DNA of 52,532 nt, taken from the NCBI RefSeq assembly GCF_002259645.1, contig NZ_MWWV01000017.1, positions 1-52,532 of the forward strand, given 5' to 3'. Positions 18,668 to 27,437 of the stretch are shown here, piece after piece. A program made the position numbers and the translations under genes. The stretch's first letter is position 1. Every line of letters begins with the position of its first letter. The notes under the pieces were generated by a model. That model had not been told where the DNA came from. It saw only the letters and a program-made list of their open reading frames with translations, and searched no databases. The stretch comes from Bifidobacterium tissieri. GTDB lineage: Bacteria; Actinomycetota; Actinomycetes; Actinomycetales; Bifidobacteriaceae.

Positions 18668-18705
18668 AAGGGGGTGGCATCGGTTAGTATCGATGCCACC
18701 CCCTT
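18668..18705. terminator. Bidirectional terminator
   Basis: A 15-bp stem (AAGGGGGTGGCATCG and complement) with an 8-nt loop is followed by TTTGTGT on the plus strand. It separates the convergent flavoprotein and metB-like genes. Confidence 0.8.
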
Positions 18706-18753
18706 TGTGTCCCTTCGCATTGCGTGTATCGCGCGTATCACGTACTGGTTGAA

Positions 18754-20076
18754 TCAGTACTGCGCCGCCGACACGTTGGCATCCGTTGCAGCCGACTCGT
18801 TTCGTGCCGCCGACGGCACGCCATCGGATTCCAGACCGTCCTGTCCGAACGCCTTCTGGAACGAGTCGGCGTCCACGGCGATGCGGTTGCGTTCCGTGGT
18901 GCGCACGGCGTTGCGCTCGGCGAGATCCAGCGCCTGACGCAGATCCTCCACGAGGTCGTATTCGTCCTCGATGCCCACGGCCAGACGGATCAGCTCATCG
19001 CTGATGCCGAGCTTGAGACGCTCTTCGCGCGGCACTTCGAAGTGGGTCATGCGTGCGGGGAACTCCGCGAGGCTTTCCACCGCGCCCAGGCTGACGGCCA
19101 GTCGGAACACGTGCAGGTTGTTGAGCACGTCGGCCGGATTCACGCCCTTCTTCACCTCGAACGAGAGCACGCCACCGCAGCCGTGGAGCTCGCGCACCGC
19201 CAGATGGTAGTACGGCGAGTCGGCCAGTCCCGGGTAGTGCACGGTGGCGACGGCCGGGTGGTTCTGCAGGAATCGGGCGATGGCCAGCGTGTTCTCCTGC
19301 TGACGGTCCATGCGCAGCGCCAGCGTCTGGATGCCGCGACGCACCGAATCGCATTCCGTGGGGGCGAGGATGCCGCCGATGCGGTTGAGCGAGTAGTAGA
19401 GGCGCTCGGCGACGTCGCGGGTGCGTGCAACGGCAAGTCCGGCGTTCACATCGGAGTGGCCGGCGAGGTACTTGGTGGCCGAATGCAGCACGATGTCCAC
19501 GCCGAGATCGAGCGGACGCTGCAGGTACGGGGTGAGGAACGTGTTGTCCACGATGGAGAGCGCGCCGTGACGCTGTGCCAGTTCGGCGAGCGCGGCGGTG
19601 TCGTTGACCTTGAGCAGCGGGTTGGTGAGCGTTTCGAAATAGATCGCCTCGACGTGGTCGCCGGCGGCTTCGATCTGGTCGAACACGGCGGTCACGGCGT
19701 TGAGATCGGTGGTGTCGACCGGGTGGAATTTCAGGCCCCAGCGGTTGAAGTGTTCGTTGACGAGCGAGTAGGTGCCGCCGTAGATATTGTCGCCGACGAT
19801 GATGTGATCGCCGGGCTTGAAGATGGCGAGCGCCGCGTGGATGGCGGCCAGTCCGGAGGAGAATGCGAAGCCTTGACAGCCATGTTCGAGCTGGGCGATC
19901 TGCCGTTCGAGGAATTCACGGGTGGGGTTGCCGGATCGCGCGTAGTCCCAGCGCGGAGTGTCCTCCACGGAGGAGAACGTGTAGGTGGACGAGTTGTAGA
20001 TCGGCGGGTTGACCGCACCGGTGTTGTTGTCGTCGACGGTGACTCCGTGTACGAGCTGGGTCCTGAATCGTGCCAT
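18754..20076 (-). CDS. metB: Cystathionine gamma-synthase-like PLP enzyme
   Basis: This is a Cys/Met-metabolism PLP enzyme (fold type I). The PLP-binding lysine is in HSATKYLAGHSDVNAG. Other conserved parts are YSRSGNPTR-like YARSGNPTREFLE, AFSSGLAAIHAALAI and SLGAVESLAEFPARMTH. The expected reaction joins an activated homoserine and cysteine to cystathionine. Some relatives are gamma- or beta-lyases, so direction is inferred. I use the ATG at 20076 with GGGAG upstream. The open frame runs further to 20559 but the added residues are not protein-like. The C-terminus has about 50 hydrophilic residues beyond the usual end. Confidence 0.88.
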   Translation of the reverse strand: MARFRTQLVHGVTVDDNNTGAVNPPIYNSSTYTFSSVEDTPRWDYARSGNPTREFLERQIAQLEHGCQGFAFSSGLAAIHAALAIFKPGDHIIVGDNIYGGTYSLVNEHFNRWGLKFHPVDTTDLNAVTAVFDQIEAAGDHVEAIYFETLTNPLLKVNDTAALAELAQRHGALSIVDNTFLTPYLQRPLDLGVDIVLHSATKYLAGHSDVNAGLAVARTRDVAERLYYSLNRIGGILAPTECDSVRRGIQTLALRMDRQQENTLAIARFLQNHPAVATVHYPGLADSPYYHLAVRELHGCGGVLSFEVKKGVNPADVLNNLHVFRLAVSLGAVESLAEFPARMTHFEVPREERLKLGISDELIRLAVGIEDEYDLVEDLRQALDLAERNAVRTTERNRIAVDADSFQKAFGQDGLESDGVPSAARNESAATDANVSAAQY

Positions 20077-20416
20077 TGTTCGCTCCCTTCGTCGGTGCGG
20101 TGCCTGATCGGTTGGCACCGTGCTGGTGTCGTTCGTTTCGTCGTGTCCGCTGGTGTGCGGGAAAGTGTTGTGATTTCTACATAAGCGCATGTGCGCGCGG
20201 CTTTCAACCGTGTCATATTCGGGAAAATTTATATGCCGTTGCACGGGTGGTCGTGCTGCCATGCGCGTTGGGGGCTTGATAGCGGGGTATAGAAAAAACT
20301 GATGGGGATGTCGTCGTGTATCGAACACGCCAATGGAGGCGGATGATGAAGCGTGCGATTGGGCGCCGCGAACGGTGGGGGGCGTGAGTCGGCGGAGCGG
20401 CGTAGGTTCGGATGAC
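20077..20416. other. Intergenic region between metB-like and GNAT genes
   Basis: This 340-bp divergent intergenic region is AT-richer around 20160-20240 (TTTCTACATAAG, AAAATTTATATG) and must hold both promoters. I see no recognisable riboswitch, T-box or palindromic operator in it. Confidence 0.5.
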
Positions 20417-20998
20417 ATGAATGACGTGAACAACGACGCTGTGCACAACAACGATGTGAAACGCGACGACGGTATGATCATCCGGCACGCGACGATGGCC
20501 GACCTGGATGCGCTGGCCGGCGTGGAGGCGGAATGCTTTCCACCCGCGGAGGCTGCCACCCGTGAGGATCTCCGCGATCGTCTTGCGGTATATCCCGATC
20601 ATTTCTGGCTGTTGTTTGACCGTAACGGTACCGTCGACGGGAATATCGGCGCGGATTCCGCGGACGGCCGACTGGTGAGTTTTGTGAACGGCATGACGAC
20701 CGATACACCCGATCTTGCCGACGGCATGTACGCGGATGCGTCGTTGCATGACGATCATGGCGCATGGCAGATGATCTTCGGTGTGAACACGATCCCCGCG
20801 TATCGACGTCGTGGCTGCGCATCCCGTGTGATCCGTCACGCCGCCGACGAGGCTCGTGCCCAGGGACGTCGCGGGATGGTGCTGACGTGCAAGACCGGGA
20901 AGATCGCGTTCTATGCGCGTCTGGGTTTCGTGGATGAGGGGCTGTCCTCGTCCACGCATGGCGGCGTTCCGTGGCATCAGATGCGTCTGACGTTCTGA
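20417..20998 (+). CDS. GNAT-family N-acetyltransferase
   Basis: The GNAT core starts at residue 20 (MIIRHATMADLDALAGVEAECFPPAEAA). It contains the acetyl-CoA pyrophosphate-binding segment VNTIPAYRRRGCASRVIRH and the terminal FYARLGFVDEGLS. The pattern resembles the AANAT-like subgroup. The start is uncertain: ATG 20417 is used here, ATG 20474 sits exactly at the domain start, and the frame is open to 20333. None has a clear ribosome-binding site. Substrate unknown. It converges on the livGF-type gene with a strong stem-loop between. Confidence 0.82.
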   Translation: MNDVNNDAVHNNDVKRDDGMIIRHATMADLDALAGVEAECFPPAEAATREDLRDRLAVYPDHFWLLFDRNGTVDGNIGADSADGRLVSFVNGMTTDTPDLADGMYADASLHDDHGAWQMIFGVNTIPAYRRRGCASRVIRHAADEARAQGRRGMVLTCKTGKIAFYARLGFVDEGLSSSTHGGVPWHQMRLTF

Positions 20999-21062
20999 AT
21001 GCCCGGCCAACGAATCCGATTCCGCAAACGATCGCAATACATCGCAATGCCACATACCAACA

Positions 21063-21123
21063 GTGGTCCAAACGCGGCGGCGCGAACACGATACCATCGT
21101 TCGCACTGTTACGTTTGGACCAC
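21063..21123. terminator. Nested long stem-loop between convergent genes
   Basis: A perfect 12-bp inverted repeat (GTGGTCCAAACG / CGTTTGGACCAC) encloses a second hairpin (CGAAC...GTTCG, about 21083-21103). It lies between the convergent GNAT and ABC-ATPase genes. It has no long T run, so it may be a factor-assisted terminator or a relic of a small repeat element. Confidence 0.5.
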
Positions 21124-21216
21124 CATCAGAACCGAATCCGGTCGGACTGCAGGACCGTATCCGGTCCGGATCACCGCATTCGGACCGCCTGACCGTCCGC
21201 AGAATCCGCTGATCCC

Positions 21217-23025
21217 CTAGCTCTTGGCTCCGCCGAGATAGGCCTCCTGCACCTGCGGATTACCGAGCAGATCGGACGCCTTGCCATGCAGTCGAATACG
21301 ACCATTCTGCAACACGTACCCGTAATCGGCAATCGTGAGCGCCAGTTCGGCCTGCTGCTCAACCATCAGCACGGACAAGTCGAGCTCGTCACGCAACCGC
21401 GCGATCTGCTCAAGCACATCCTCCACCAATTTGGGCGACAGACCCATGGTCGGCTCATCCATGCAGATGATCTTCGGTCGACTCATCAGCGCGCGGGCGA
21501 ACGCCAGCATCTGCTGCTCGCCGCCGGACATCGTACCCGCCTGCTGACCGCGACGCTCCTTCAGACGCGGGAACCGCTCGTACATGGAATCCAGATCCTC
21601 AGCGATACCCGCCTTGTCGGTACGCGTGTACGCGCCGGACAGCAGATTCTCCTGCACGGTCATCTGCGGGAACACGCGACGCGCCTCCGGCACGGACGCG
21701 ATGCCCGACGCCACACGACGACGAGTGGATTCATGCGTGATGTCAGCGCCCTCGTAATGAATCGTGCCGCTCTTCGGATGATTGATGCCAAGAATCGTCT
21801 TCATGGTGGTGGACTTGCCGGACGCATTGCCACCCAGCAGGGAGACGATCGCACCCTTGGGAATGGTGATCGACACATCCTGCAACGCATGCACCTGCCC
21901 GTAGAACACGTTGATGTTGTCCAACGACAGCAGCGTCTCCGTGCCGGAAAACGGATCGGCAGCCGCGGACGATTCCGCACCGCCAGACGATTCCGGTTCG
22001 TTCACTGTGGCGACGCCGTCATGTTCGATGGCGTTCTGCATGGCGAGCACGTTCACCTGACCATGGCTGCGCGTCTGATTCGTCTCCTTGCGCTTGCCCA
22101 GATACGCCTCGACCACCTGCGGATTGGTACGTACCTCATCAGGGGAACCCTGCGCGATGATCCGTCCGCCATCCATGGCCAGCACACGGTCGGACAGTGC
22201 GGTCACCAGATCGATCTTGTGCTCCACCAGCAGAATCGTATGACCCTGCGCCTTGAGATGCTGCAGCTGCTCAAGCACCTCCGCGGTCTCCGACTGGTTC
22301 ATGCCGGCCGTAGGCTCATCCAGCAGCAGCAGTTTCGGCTCGGAGATATGCGCGCGGGCGATCTCCGTACGACGACGGTTCGCATACGACAGCGTGTAGG
22401 TCAGATCGTTGCGACGATCACCGAGGCGCTCGCGGAACCGATCGATCTCGCGGCCGACGCGCACGTCGACCTCCTTGATCTCGCGGACGGTTTTCGGCCC
22501 GTGAATCAGGGCCACGCCGGTCTCCGCAAGCAACGGGATCCAGCGGACGATCGGATACTTCTGCAGGTTCTTGAACGGACGCTGCGCCTGCAGTTTCTTG
22601 TGGTAGCCAAGGTTGATGTTCTCATCCACCGTCAGTCCGCCGAACACTCGACCGTTCTGGAACGTGCGCGACAAGCCGCGTTCGGACACCTCGGTGGCGG
22701 GCAGCCCGGCCACGGGATCGTCATCGATGTCGATGATGCCCGAGTCGGGTGTGATGAATCCGGAGATCAGATTGATCGTGGTGGACTTGCCCGATCCGTT
22801 CGGGCCGATGATCGAGATCACCTCGCCCTTGTGCAGGTCGAACGACACCTTGTTCACGGCGTGCAGGCCGCGGAACGACTTGTCAAGCTCGCGCACGCGC
22901 AGCACCACGGGAGCCTCGAGCACCTTGCGGCGATGCTCCTCGGGGCTCATCACCACATCGGGAACGTCATGCCCGTCCGGGACGACGGAAACGGAGTCAA
23001 TTGCGGAATCGTGTACCGAAGTCAT
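21217..23025 (-). CDS. Fused branched-chain amino acid ABC transporter ATPases (LivG-LivF fusion)
   Basis: Two complete ABC ATPase domains sit in one 602-residue chain. The LivG-like half (about 45-311) has Walker A GPNGSGKST (74-82), a modified signature (LSYANRRRTEIARA) and Walker B LLLLDEPTAGMN. The LivF-like half (about 365-602) has Walker A GGNASGKST (398-406), signature MSGGEQQMLAFARA and Walker B IICMDEPTMGLS. A polar Ala/Ser/Glu linker of about 50 residues joins them. LivG and LivF are usually separate proteins forming a heterodimer. The gene starts 11 nt after the fused permease gene stop and is the last gene of the operon. Confidence 0.93.
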   Translation of the reverse strand: MTSVHDSAIDSVSVVPDGHDVPDVVMSPEEHRRKVLEAPVVLRVRELDKSFRGLHAVNKVSFDLHKGEVISIIGPNGSGKSTTINLISGFITPDSGIIDIDDDPVAGLPATEVSERGLSRTFQNGRVFGGLTVDENINLGYHKKLQAQRPFKNLQKYPIVRWIPLLAETGVALIHGPKTVREIKEVDVRVGREIDRFRERLGDRRNDLTYTLSYANRRRTEIARAHISEPKLLLLDEPTAGMNQSETAEVLEQLQHLKAQGHTILLVEHKIDLVTALSDRVLAMDGGRIIAQGSPDEVRTNPQVVEAYLGKRKETNQTRSHGQVNVLAMQNAIEHDGVATVNEPESSGGAESSAAADPFSGTETLLSLDNINVFYGQVHALQDVSITIPKGAIVSLLGGNASGKSTTMKTILGINHPKSGTIHYEGADITHESTRRRVASGIASVPEARRVFPQMTVQENLLSGAYTRTDKAGIAEDLDSMYERFPRLKERRGQQAGTMSGGEQQMLAFARALMSRPKIICMDEPTMGLSPKLVEDVLEQIARLRDELDLSVLMVEQQAELALTIADYGYVLQNGRIRLHGKASDLLGNPQVQEAYLGGAKS

Positions 23026-23036
23026 GATCTAGCCTC

Positions 23037-24848
23037 TCAAACCTTGCGCGCGAAAAGTCCCTGCGGACGGAACAGAATGATGACGACCAGCAGCACACCG
23101 TAGAGCAGCACGCGGGCGTCGGACGCCACACGCAGCAGTTCTGGACCGCCGATGAGCACGATCGAGCCGAGTACGGCACCGAGCGGCGAGTTCATGCCGC
23201 CGAGCACGATGATCGTCAGGATCAGGATCGACATGTTCGAGTTGAAGATGGTCGGATCGATGTACGTGTACTGGTGGGCGAGTAGCGATCCGGCGAGTCC
23301 GGCGAAGAATGCGGCCAACGCGTAAGCGAGCGCCTTGTAGGCACCGGTGCGGATGCTCAGCGCCTCGGATGCCTCCTGATCGGAGCCTACGGCCTCGAAT
23401 ACGCGGCCGAGGTGCGAGGAACGGATGCGACTGACGATGACGAGGGTCAGCAGCAGCACGATCACGTCAAGCAGGTATTGCATCTGCTGCGTGTACAGGG
23501 ACTGCCCGAATATCTTGGGGAACGGAATGCCCTGAATGCCGAGCGAGCCCTTGGTCAGCGGCTCCCAGATGCGGATGATGGCGACCATGACCGCACCCAC
23601 GCCGATGGTGGCGATGGCCACGTAATGGCCGGACAGCTTCCACACGGGGAAGGTAAGGATGCTTGCGGCGATGGCGGCGATCACCCCGGCGACCAGGAAC
23701 GCGGCGAGGAACGGCCAGTCGAGACGGGTGGAGAGAATGGCCGACGCGTACGCGCCCACGGCGAACGGCCCGGCCATGCCGAGAATGGTCTGGCCTGCGG
23801 ATCCGGAGATCAGCGTCAGACCCACGGCGGCGATCGAGTAGATGGCGATCTGCGTGCCGACGCCCGACAGGTAGTCGGAGAAGAAGAACGGCGTGGCGAG
23901 CGCGAGGATGGCGAGGCCGAGATTGCCCCACCACGGTAGGGTGATGGGTCGGCCACCGCCGAGGAACGTGCCGGTCAGCGGTTCGGATTTCACATCGTCG
24001 CCGCCGAGCAGTCCCTGCGGACGGATGATGAGGATGATGAGCAACGCGCCGAAGGTGATGAGATCGTGTGCACCGTCGCCGAGGAACGAGATGCCCACGG
24101 ATTCGATGAGACCAAGGGCCAGACCGCCGACCACGGCACCGGGGATGGAGCCGAGACCGCCGATGGTGGCCGCCACGAAGGCGGTCATGCCGATCGTGCC
24201 GCCGTTCATCGGGTTGATGTTGGTGTTGAACAGGCCGACGAAGATGCCGGAGACGCCGGCGAGCACGGCACCGATGACGAAGGAGAGGTTGCGGATGGCC
24301 TTGACGGGGATGCCCATCTGGCTGGCGGCCTGCGGATCCTGCGAGGTGGCGCGGATGGCCTGACCTGCCTTGCCGTATTTGAGAAACGCCCACAGACCGA
24401 GCATGGACAGGATGGCGAAGATGATCATGACCACGTCCGACGTGCCGAATCGCACGCCGGCGAGTTGCAGATTGTAGGTGGGCAGCAGTTCGGGGAAGCG
24501 TCGGGTCTGTGTGCCGAAGATGATCTGCAGGCCGTTGTCGAGGATCTGGCCGACGCCGATGGTGGCGAGCAGCGCGGCGATGGGCTTGCGACCTTCAAGC
24601 GGGGTGATGACCAGCGCGTTCATGATCAGGCCGAGCAGGCCGGTGACCACGATCACCGCGATGGCGGTGGGAACGATCCCCCAGCCGAGGGAGGTGCCGA
24701 GCCACCATGCGGTCATCATGCCGACCGCCACGATGGAGCCCTGGGCGAAGTTGGCGACGTTGGTGACGCCGAAGATCAGCGACATGCCGACCGCCACGAG
24801 CGCGTACGCGCTGCCGTGGATCAGGCCGGCGAATATGGTATCAAACAT
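23037..24848 (-). CDS. Fused branched-chain amino acid ABC transporter permeases (LivH-LivM fusion)
   Basis: The 603-residue membrane protein joins a LivH-type half (residues 1 to about 290, with IVAVGMMTAWWLG, GVSGIFVGLFNTNINPMNGG and IPGAVVGGLALGL) to a LivM-type half (about 310-603, with GMAGPFAVGAYASAIL, RIWEPLTKGSLGIQGI and LGGMNSPLGAVLGS). Both halves end in RPQGL, the usual C-terminus of LivH and LivM. Together they would form the whole transmembrane channel of a HAAT-type importer as one chain. It precedes the equally fused ATPase gene, so the transporter needs only three polypeptides including the binding protein. Confidence 0.92.
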   Translation of the reverse strand: MFDTIFAGLIHGSAYALVAVGMSLIFGVTNVANFAQGSIVAVGMMTAWWLGTSLGWGIVPTAIAVIVVTGLLGLIMNALVITPLEGRKPIAALLATIGVGQILDNGLQIIFGTQTRRFPELLPTYNLQLAGVRFGTSDVVMIIFAILSMLGLWAFLKYGKAGQAIRATSQDPQAASQMGIPVKAIRNLSFVIGAVLAGVSGIFVGLFNTNINPMNGGTIGMTAFVAATIGGLGSIPGAVVGGLALGLIESVGISFLGDGAHDLITFGALLIILIIRPQGLLGGDDVKSEPLTGTFLGGGRPITLPWWGNLGLAILALATPFFFSDYLSGVGTQIAIYSIAAVGLTLISGSAGQTILGMAGPFAVGAYASAILSTRLDWPFLAAFLVAGVIAAIAASILTFPVWKLSGHYVAIATIGVGAVMVAIIRIWEPLTKGSLGIQGIPFPKIFGQSLYTQQMQYLLDVIVLLLTLVIVSRIRSSHLGRVFEAVGSDQEASEALSIRTGAYKALAYALAAFFAGLAGSLLAHQYTYIDPTIFNSNMSILILTIIVLGGMNSPLGAVLGSIVLIGGPELLRVASDARVLLYGVLLVVIILFRPQGLFARKV

Positions 24849-24923
24849 GTGATTTCAATCCTCGTAGGGGATGGTTGGAGTGACGGGATTGTGCGTATTG
24901 TGCGTGAGGAGGAATGGGATGGA

Positions 24924-24971
24924 ACGTGGCGGCTCCCGATCCGGATATCCGGCTGAGGGGAGCCGCCACGT
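24924..24971 (-). promoter_or_regulatory. Intercistronic stem-loop between binding-protein and permease genes
   Basis: A 14-bp stem (ACGTGGCGGCTCCC and complement) encloses a second palindrome CCGGATATCCGG. It sits between the binding-protein gene and the permease gene of one operon. There is no T run, so mRNA stabilisation or partial termination that raises binding-protein levels is a likely role (inference). Confidence 0.55.
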
Positions 24972-25012
24972 CATGTGGTTATGGATGTTGAGCGTCGGGC
25001 AGACGGTCACTT

Positions 25013-25070
25013 GACTATTCGACTACCCGGATACCCGACTACACAGCTACCCGACTATTCGACTACTCGG
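25013..25070. repeat. Degenerate direct repeats downstream of the binding-protein gene
   Basis: GACTATTCGACTAC(C/T)CGG occurs at 25013-25030 and 25053-25070, with further ACCCGACTAC-type units between them. The stretch touches the stop codon of the binding-protein gene. No function is evident. Confidence 0.6.
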
Positions 25071-26249
25071 TCACTCGCCGTCGTACTGGACGAACTTGCC
25101 ATCCTTGACGATCAGCAGGATCGGATCGATGTTGTCGGCGCGACGGGTCTGCGTGTTGAACTTGAACGTGCCGCCGTTGCCCTGATAGAGCGGGAAGTCG
25201 GTCACGGTCTGCAGGGCCTTCTGGATGCCTTCGCGGGTGGGTTCGGTCTTGTTGGCCGCGTAGGCGAGATCGATGATCGCCTGGTAGGCGGTGACTTCGA
25301 AGTTGCCCGGGTTGTTGCCGTACTTGGCGTTGAAGTCCTTGACGAACTGCTGGGCCTTCTCATCCTTGGTGCCGGTGGCGGAGAAGCTGCCGGTGATGAT
25401 GGTGCCTTCGGCGTTCTTGCCGGCGTTGTCGAGGAACTCGGAGGTCTCCTGTCCGCCGAAGAACGGACCGGTGTAGCCGAGCTTGTCGCGCAGGGTGTTG
25501 ACCACCAGGGCACCGTCGGGACCGTAGCCGATGTTGACCACGGCGTCGGGGTTGGCGTCACGCGCGGGGATCAGGATCGGGGACAGATCAGTGGAGTCGG
25601 GCAGGTAGGAGGATTCGTAGGCGATCTCGGTGCCGTTCTTCTCGGCCTCCTCCTTGAAGTACTGGTAGGCCTGCTTGCCCCAGTCGTTCTCGATGTAGAC
25701 CACGGAGATCTTCTTGGCCGTCTTCGCCACGATGTCGGCGTTCGCCTTCTGGTAGATGTCCTGGCCGATCTGCGGCGTCCACACGTGATCGCCGGTGTTG
25801 GTGAACGTGGGTGCGGAGTTGTTGAATCCGTAGTGGACCAGTCCGGCCTGCTGGAAGATCGGGCTGGCGGCGGACGAGGCCGGGGACGTGTAGTCGCCGA
25901 CCACGGCGATGATGGACTTGTCGGACACGAGCTTGGGTGCCACGGCGGCGTCCTGCTTGGCATCGGACTGGGTGTCGTAGTACTTCAGGCCGAGCTTCTT
26001 GCCCTTGATGCCACCGTCCTTGTTCACCTTCTCGACGGCCAAATCAAAGCCCTGCTGGAACAGCTTGCCGTATTCGGCGTACTGTCCGGTCTTCGGATAG
26101 ATCACGCCGATGTTGACAGTGTCGGAGTCGGTGGACGACGAGGACGATGCGGCGTCGCCACCCAGACCGCAGGCGGAAACGCCCAGCAGGGTGGCGGCCA
26201 CGGTGGCGGCCACGGCCGCGTTGCGCAGTGTTTTCTTCCAGATGTTCAT
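25071..26249 (-). CDS. Branched-chain amino acid-type ABC transporter substrate-binding lipoprotein
   Basis: The 392-residue type I periplasmic-binding protein (LivJ/LivK, Leu/Ile/Val-binding Peripla_BP_6 family) has a lipoprotein signal peptide with lipobox LLGVSAC (Cys27) and a Ser/Asp linker. The mature domain opens VNIGVIYPKTGQYAEYGKLFQQG and continues KSIIAVVGDYTSPASSAASPIF and AYQAIIDLAYAANKTEPT, all typical. The start ATG at 26249 has GGAGAGGAAG upstream. It delivers ligand to the fused LivHM-LivGF transporter encoded next. Although the family name is branched-chain amino acids, ligands vary widely, and the neighbouring methyltransferase-like gene makes a sulfur or methylated amino acid plausible. 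Confidence 0.92.
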   Translation of the reverse strand: MNIWKKTLRNAAVAATVAATLLGVSACGLGGDAASSSSSTDSDTVNIGVIYPKTGQYAEYGKLFQQGFDLAVEKVNKDGGIKGKKLGLKYYDTQSDAKQDAAVAPKLVSDKSIIAVVGDYTSPASSAASPIFQQAGLVHYGFNNSAPTFTNTGDHVWTPQIGQDIYQKANADIVAKTAKKISVVYIENDWGKQAYQYFKEEAEKNGTEIAYESSYLPDSTDLSPILIPARDANPDAVVNIGYGPDGALVVNTLRDKLGYTGPFFGGQETSEFLDNAGKNAEGTIITGSFSATGTKDEKAQQFVKDFNAKYGNNPGNFEVTAYQAIIDLAYAANKTEPTREGIQKALQTVTDFPLYQGNGGTFKFNTQTRRADNIDPILLIVKDGKFVQYDGE

Positions 26250-26368
26250 GATTCTTCCTCTCCTGAACAGTGTTGACGAATGATGTTGACGAGTGACGAG
26301 TTTTGGATGAGCGCGGCGGATGGCCGATCGGGTCAGACGGTGTAGCGCACTCAAATGGCACGACAGAC

Positions 26369-27412
26369 TCAGACGGCACGATGGGCCGCGAGCGTCTTGA
26401 GCGCATCCTCCCCCGCCGGCGTGAACACCGTGCAGCTGGGGGCGAGCAGGAACGGCTTGCCGTCGCGCAGTGCGATGGTTTCGTCAAGCTCACGTTCCAC
26501 GGCCTCGGGATCGCCGTCCACGTTGAACAGCAGCACGTTGGCGCCGCCAACTGGCACGGCCTTGAGGTCGGCGTCGATCTTCGGGTTGCCGGGCAGATAC
26601 TGATCCCAGTGGATCAGGTCCACACCGAGATCGTCGAACCAGTCGGGGTGGGATTCGGCGCGGCAGGTGTGCAGCAGGATGGCCGCGTCGGGATTGGCCT
26701 TGCGGATGGCGTCGATCACGATCCGGTCGTACGGCTTGGAGAACTCCTCGTACTGTGCCTTGCTGAAGTAGCCTTCGCTCACGGTGCCGGTGACCGCGTA
26801 GAACACGCCGTCCACGCCGGCGCCTCCCTGATCGGCCGGTGTGACGAGCGCGGTCGCGTAGTCGGCGAGTGTCAGGGCGATGTTGTTCAGGGCCTTCTTG
26901 GCGCGTTCGGGCTGGTCGAGGATCAGCTCCTTGACCGTGGTGTTCGGCGTGGCGTACTCATCGCCCGGGTAGAGCGGTAGGTCGGCGATCTGCAGCAGGG
27001 CGGACAGCGGCGAGAACACGGTCTGCAGCACGGCACGATCCTGCAGCTGTTCGCGGATCAGCGTCGCACCCTTGATGTGCTCAGCGAACGGAGCGCTTTC
27101 ATGCACGTCCAGTCGGGTCACCTTGTCGATGTCGTCCGGAACGTCGATGCCGTTGGTGAGCTTCTTCGGCAGGACGAACCCGTCGTAGCGGTCCCGATCG
27201 TACGTGGAGCCCCACGCTTCGGAATAGTAGACGGCACGAGGATTGATCTTCACCCAGTCCCAATCCCAGGTCTTGACGAAGTCCACGTAGGCTGCGGCGA
27301 ACTCCTCGGCACCGTACTCGTGGCCGACGAGATGCTGCCAGGCGGCGGTCAGATACGGTACGGTTGCGGTGCCCTTGACGATGTCATGGAAGACTGCGCG
27401 ACGATCGGTCAT
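26369..27412 (-). CDS. URO-D-fold protein with HxC...C zinc/thiol motif (methyltransferase-like)
   Basis: The 347-residue protein belongs to the uroporphyrinogen decarboxylase / cobalamin-independent methionine synthase superfamily. No haem gene is nearby. It carries His248-x-Cys250 (AILLHTCRAESH) and Cys327 (LLAPSCTVFTP) at the ends of barrel strands. That is the HxC...C zinc pattern used by MtaA/MtbA-type methyltransferases to activate a thiol acceptor. I therefore favour a thiol methyltransferase over haem synthesis. No corrinoid protein gene is in the window. It leads the minus-strand operon with the Liv-type transporter (120 nt to the binding-protein gene). Its ribosome-binding site is AGAAGGA. 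Confidence 0.75.
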   Translation of the reverse strand: MTDRRAVFHDIVKGTATVPYLTAAWQHLVGHEYGAEEFAAAYVDFVKTWDWDWVKINPRAVYYSEAWGSTYDRDRYDGFVLPKKLTNGIDVPDDIDKVTRLDVHESAPFAEHIKGATLIREQLQDRAVLQTVFSPLSALLQIADLPLYPGDEYATPNTTVKELILDQPERAKKALNNIALTLADYATALVTPADQGGAGVDGVFYAVTGTVSEGYFSKAQYEEFSKPYDRIVIDAIRKANPDAAILLHTCRAESHPDWFDDLGVDLIHWDQYLPGNPKIDADLKAVPVGGANVLLFNVDGDPEAVERELDETIALRDGKPFLLAPSCTVFTPAGEDALKTLAAHRAV

Positions 27413-27437
27413 GATGGTTGTCCTTCTCTTGGGATGG

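Noticed and set aside
20077-20559. N-terminal extension of the metB-like frame to 20559
   Set aside because: The extra 161 residues have no homology-like pattern and no ribosome-binding site, while GGGAG stands before the ATG at 20076 where PLP-enzyme homology starts.
26369-27412. Haem biosynthesis uroporphyrinogen decarboxylase (HemE)
   Set aside because: No other haem gene is near, and the HxC...C motif and transporter operon fit the methyltransferase branch better.
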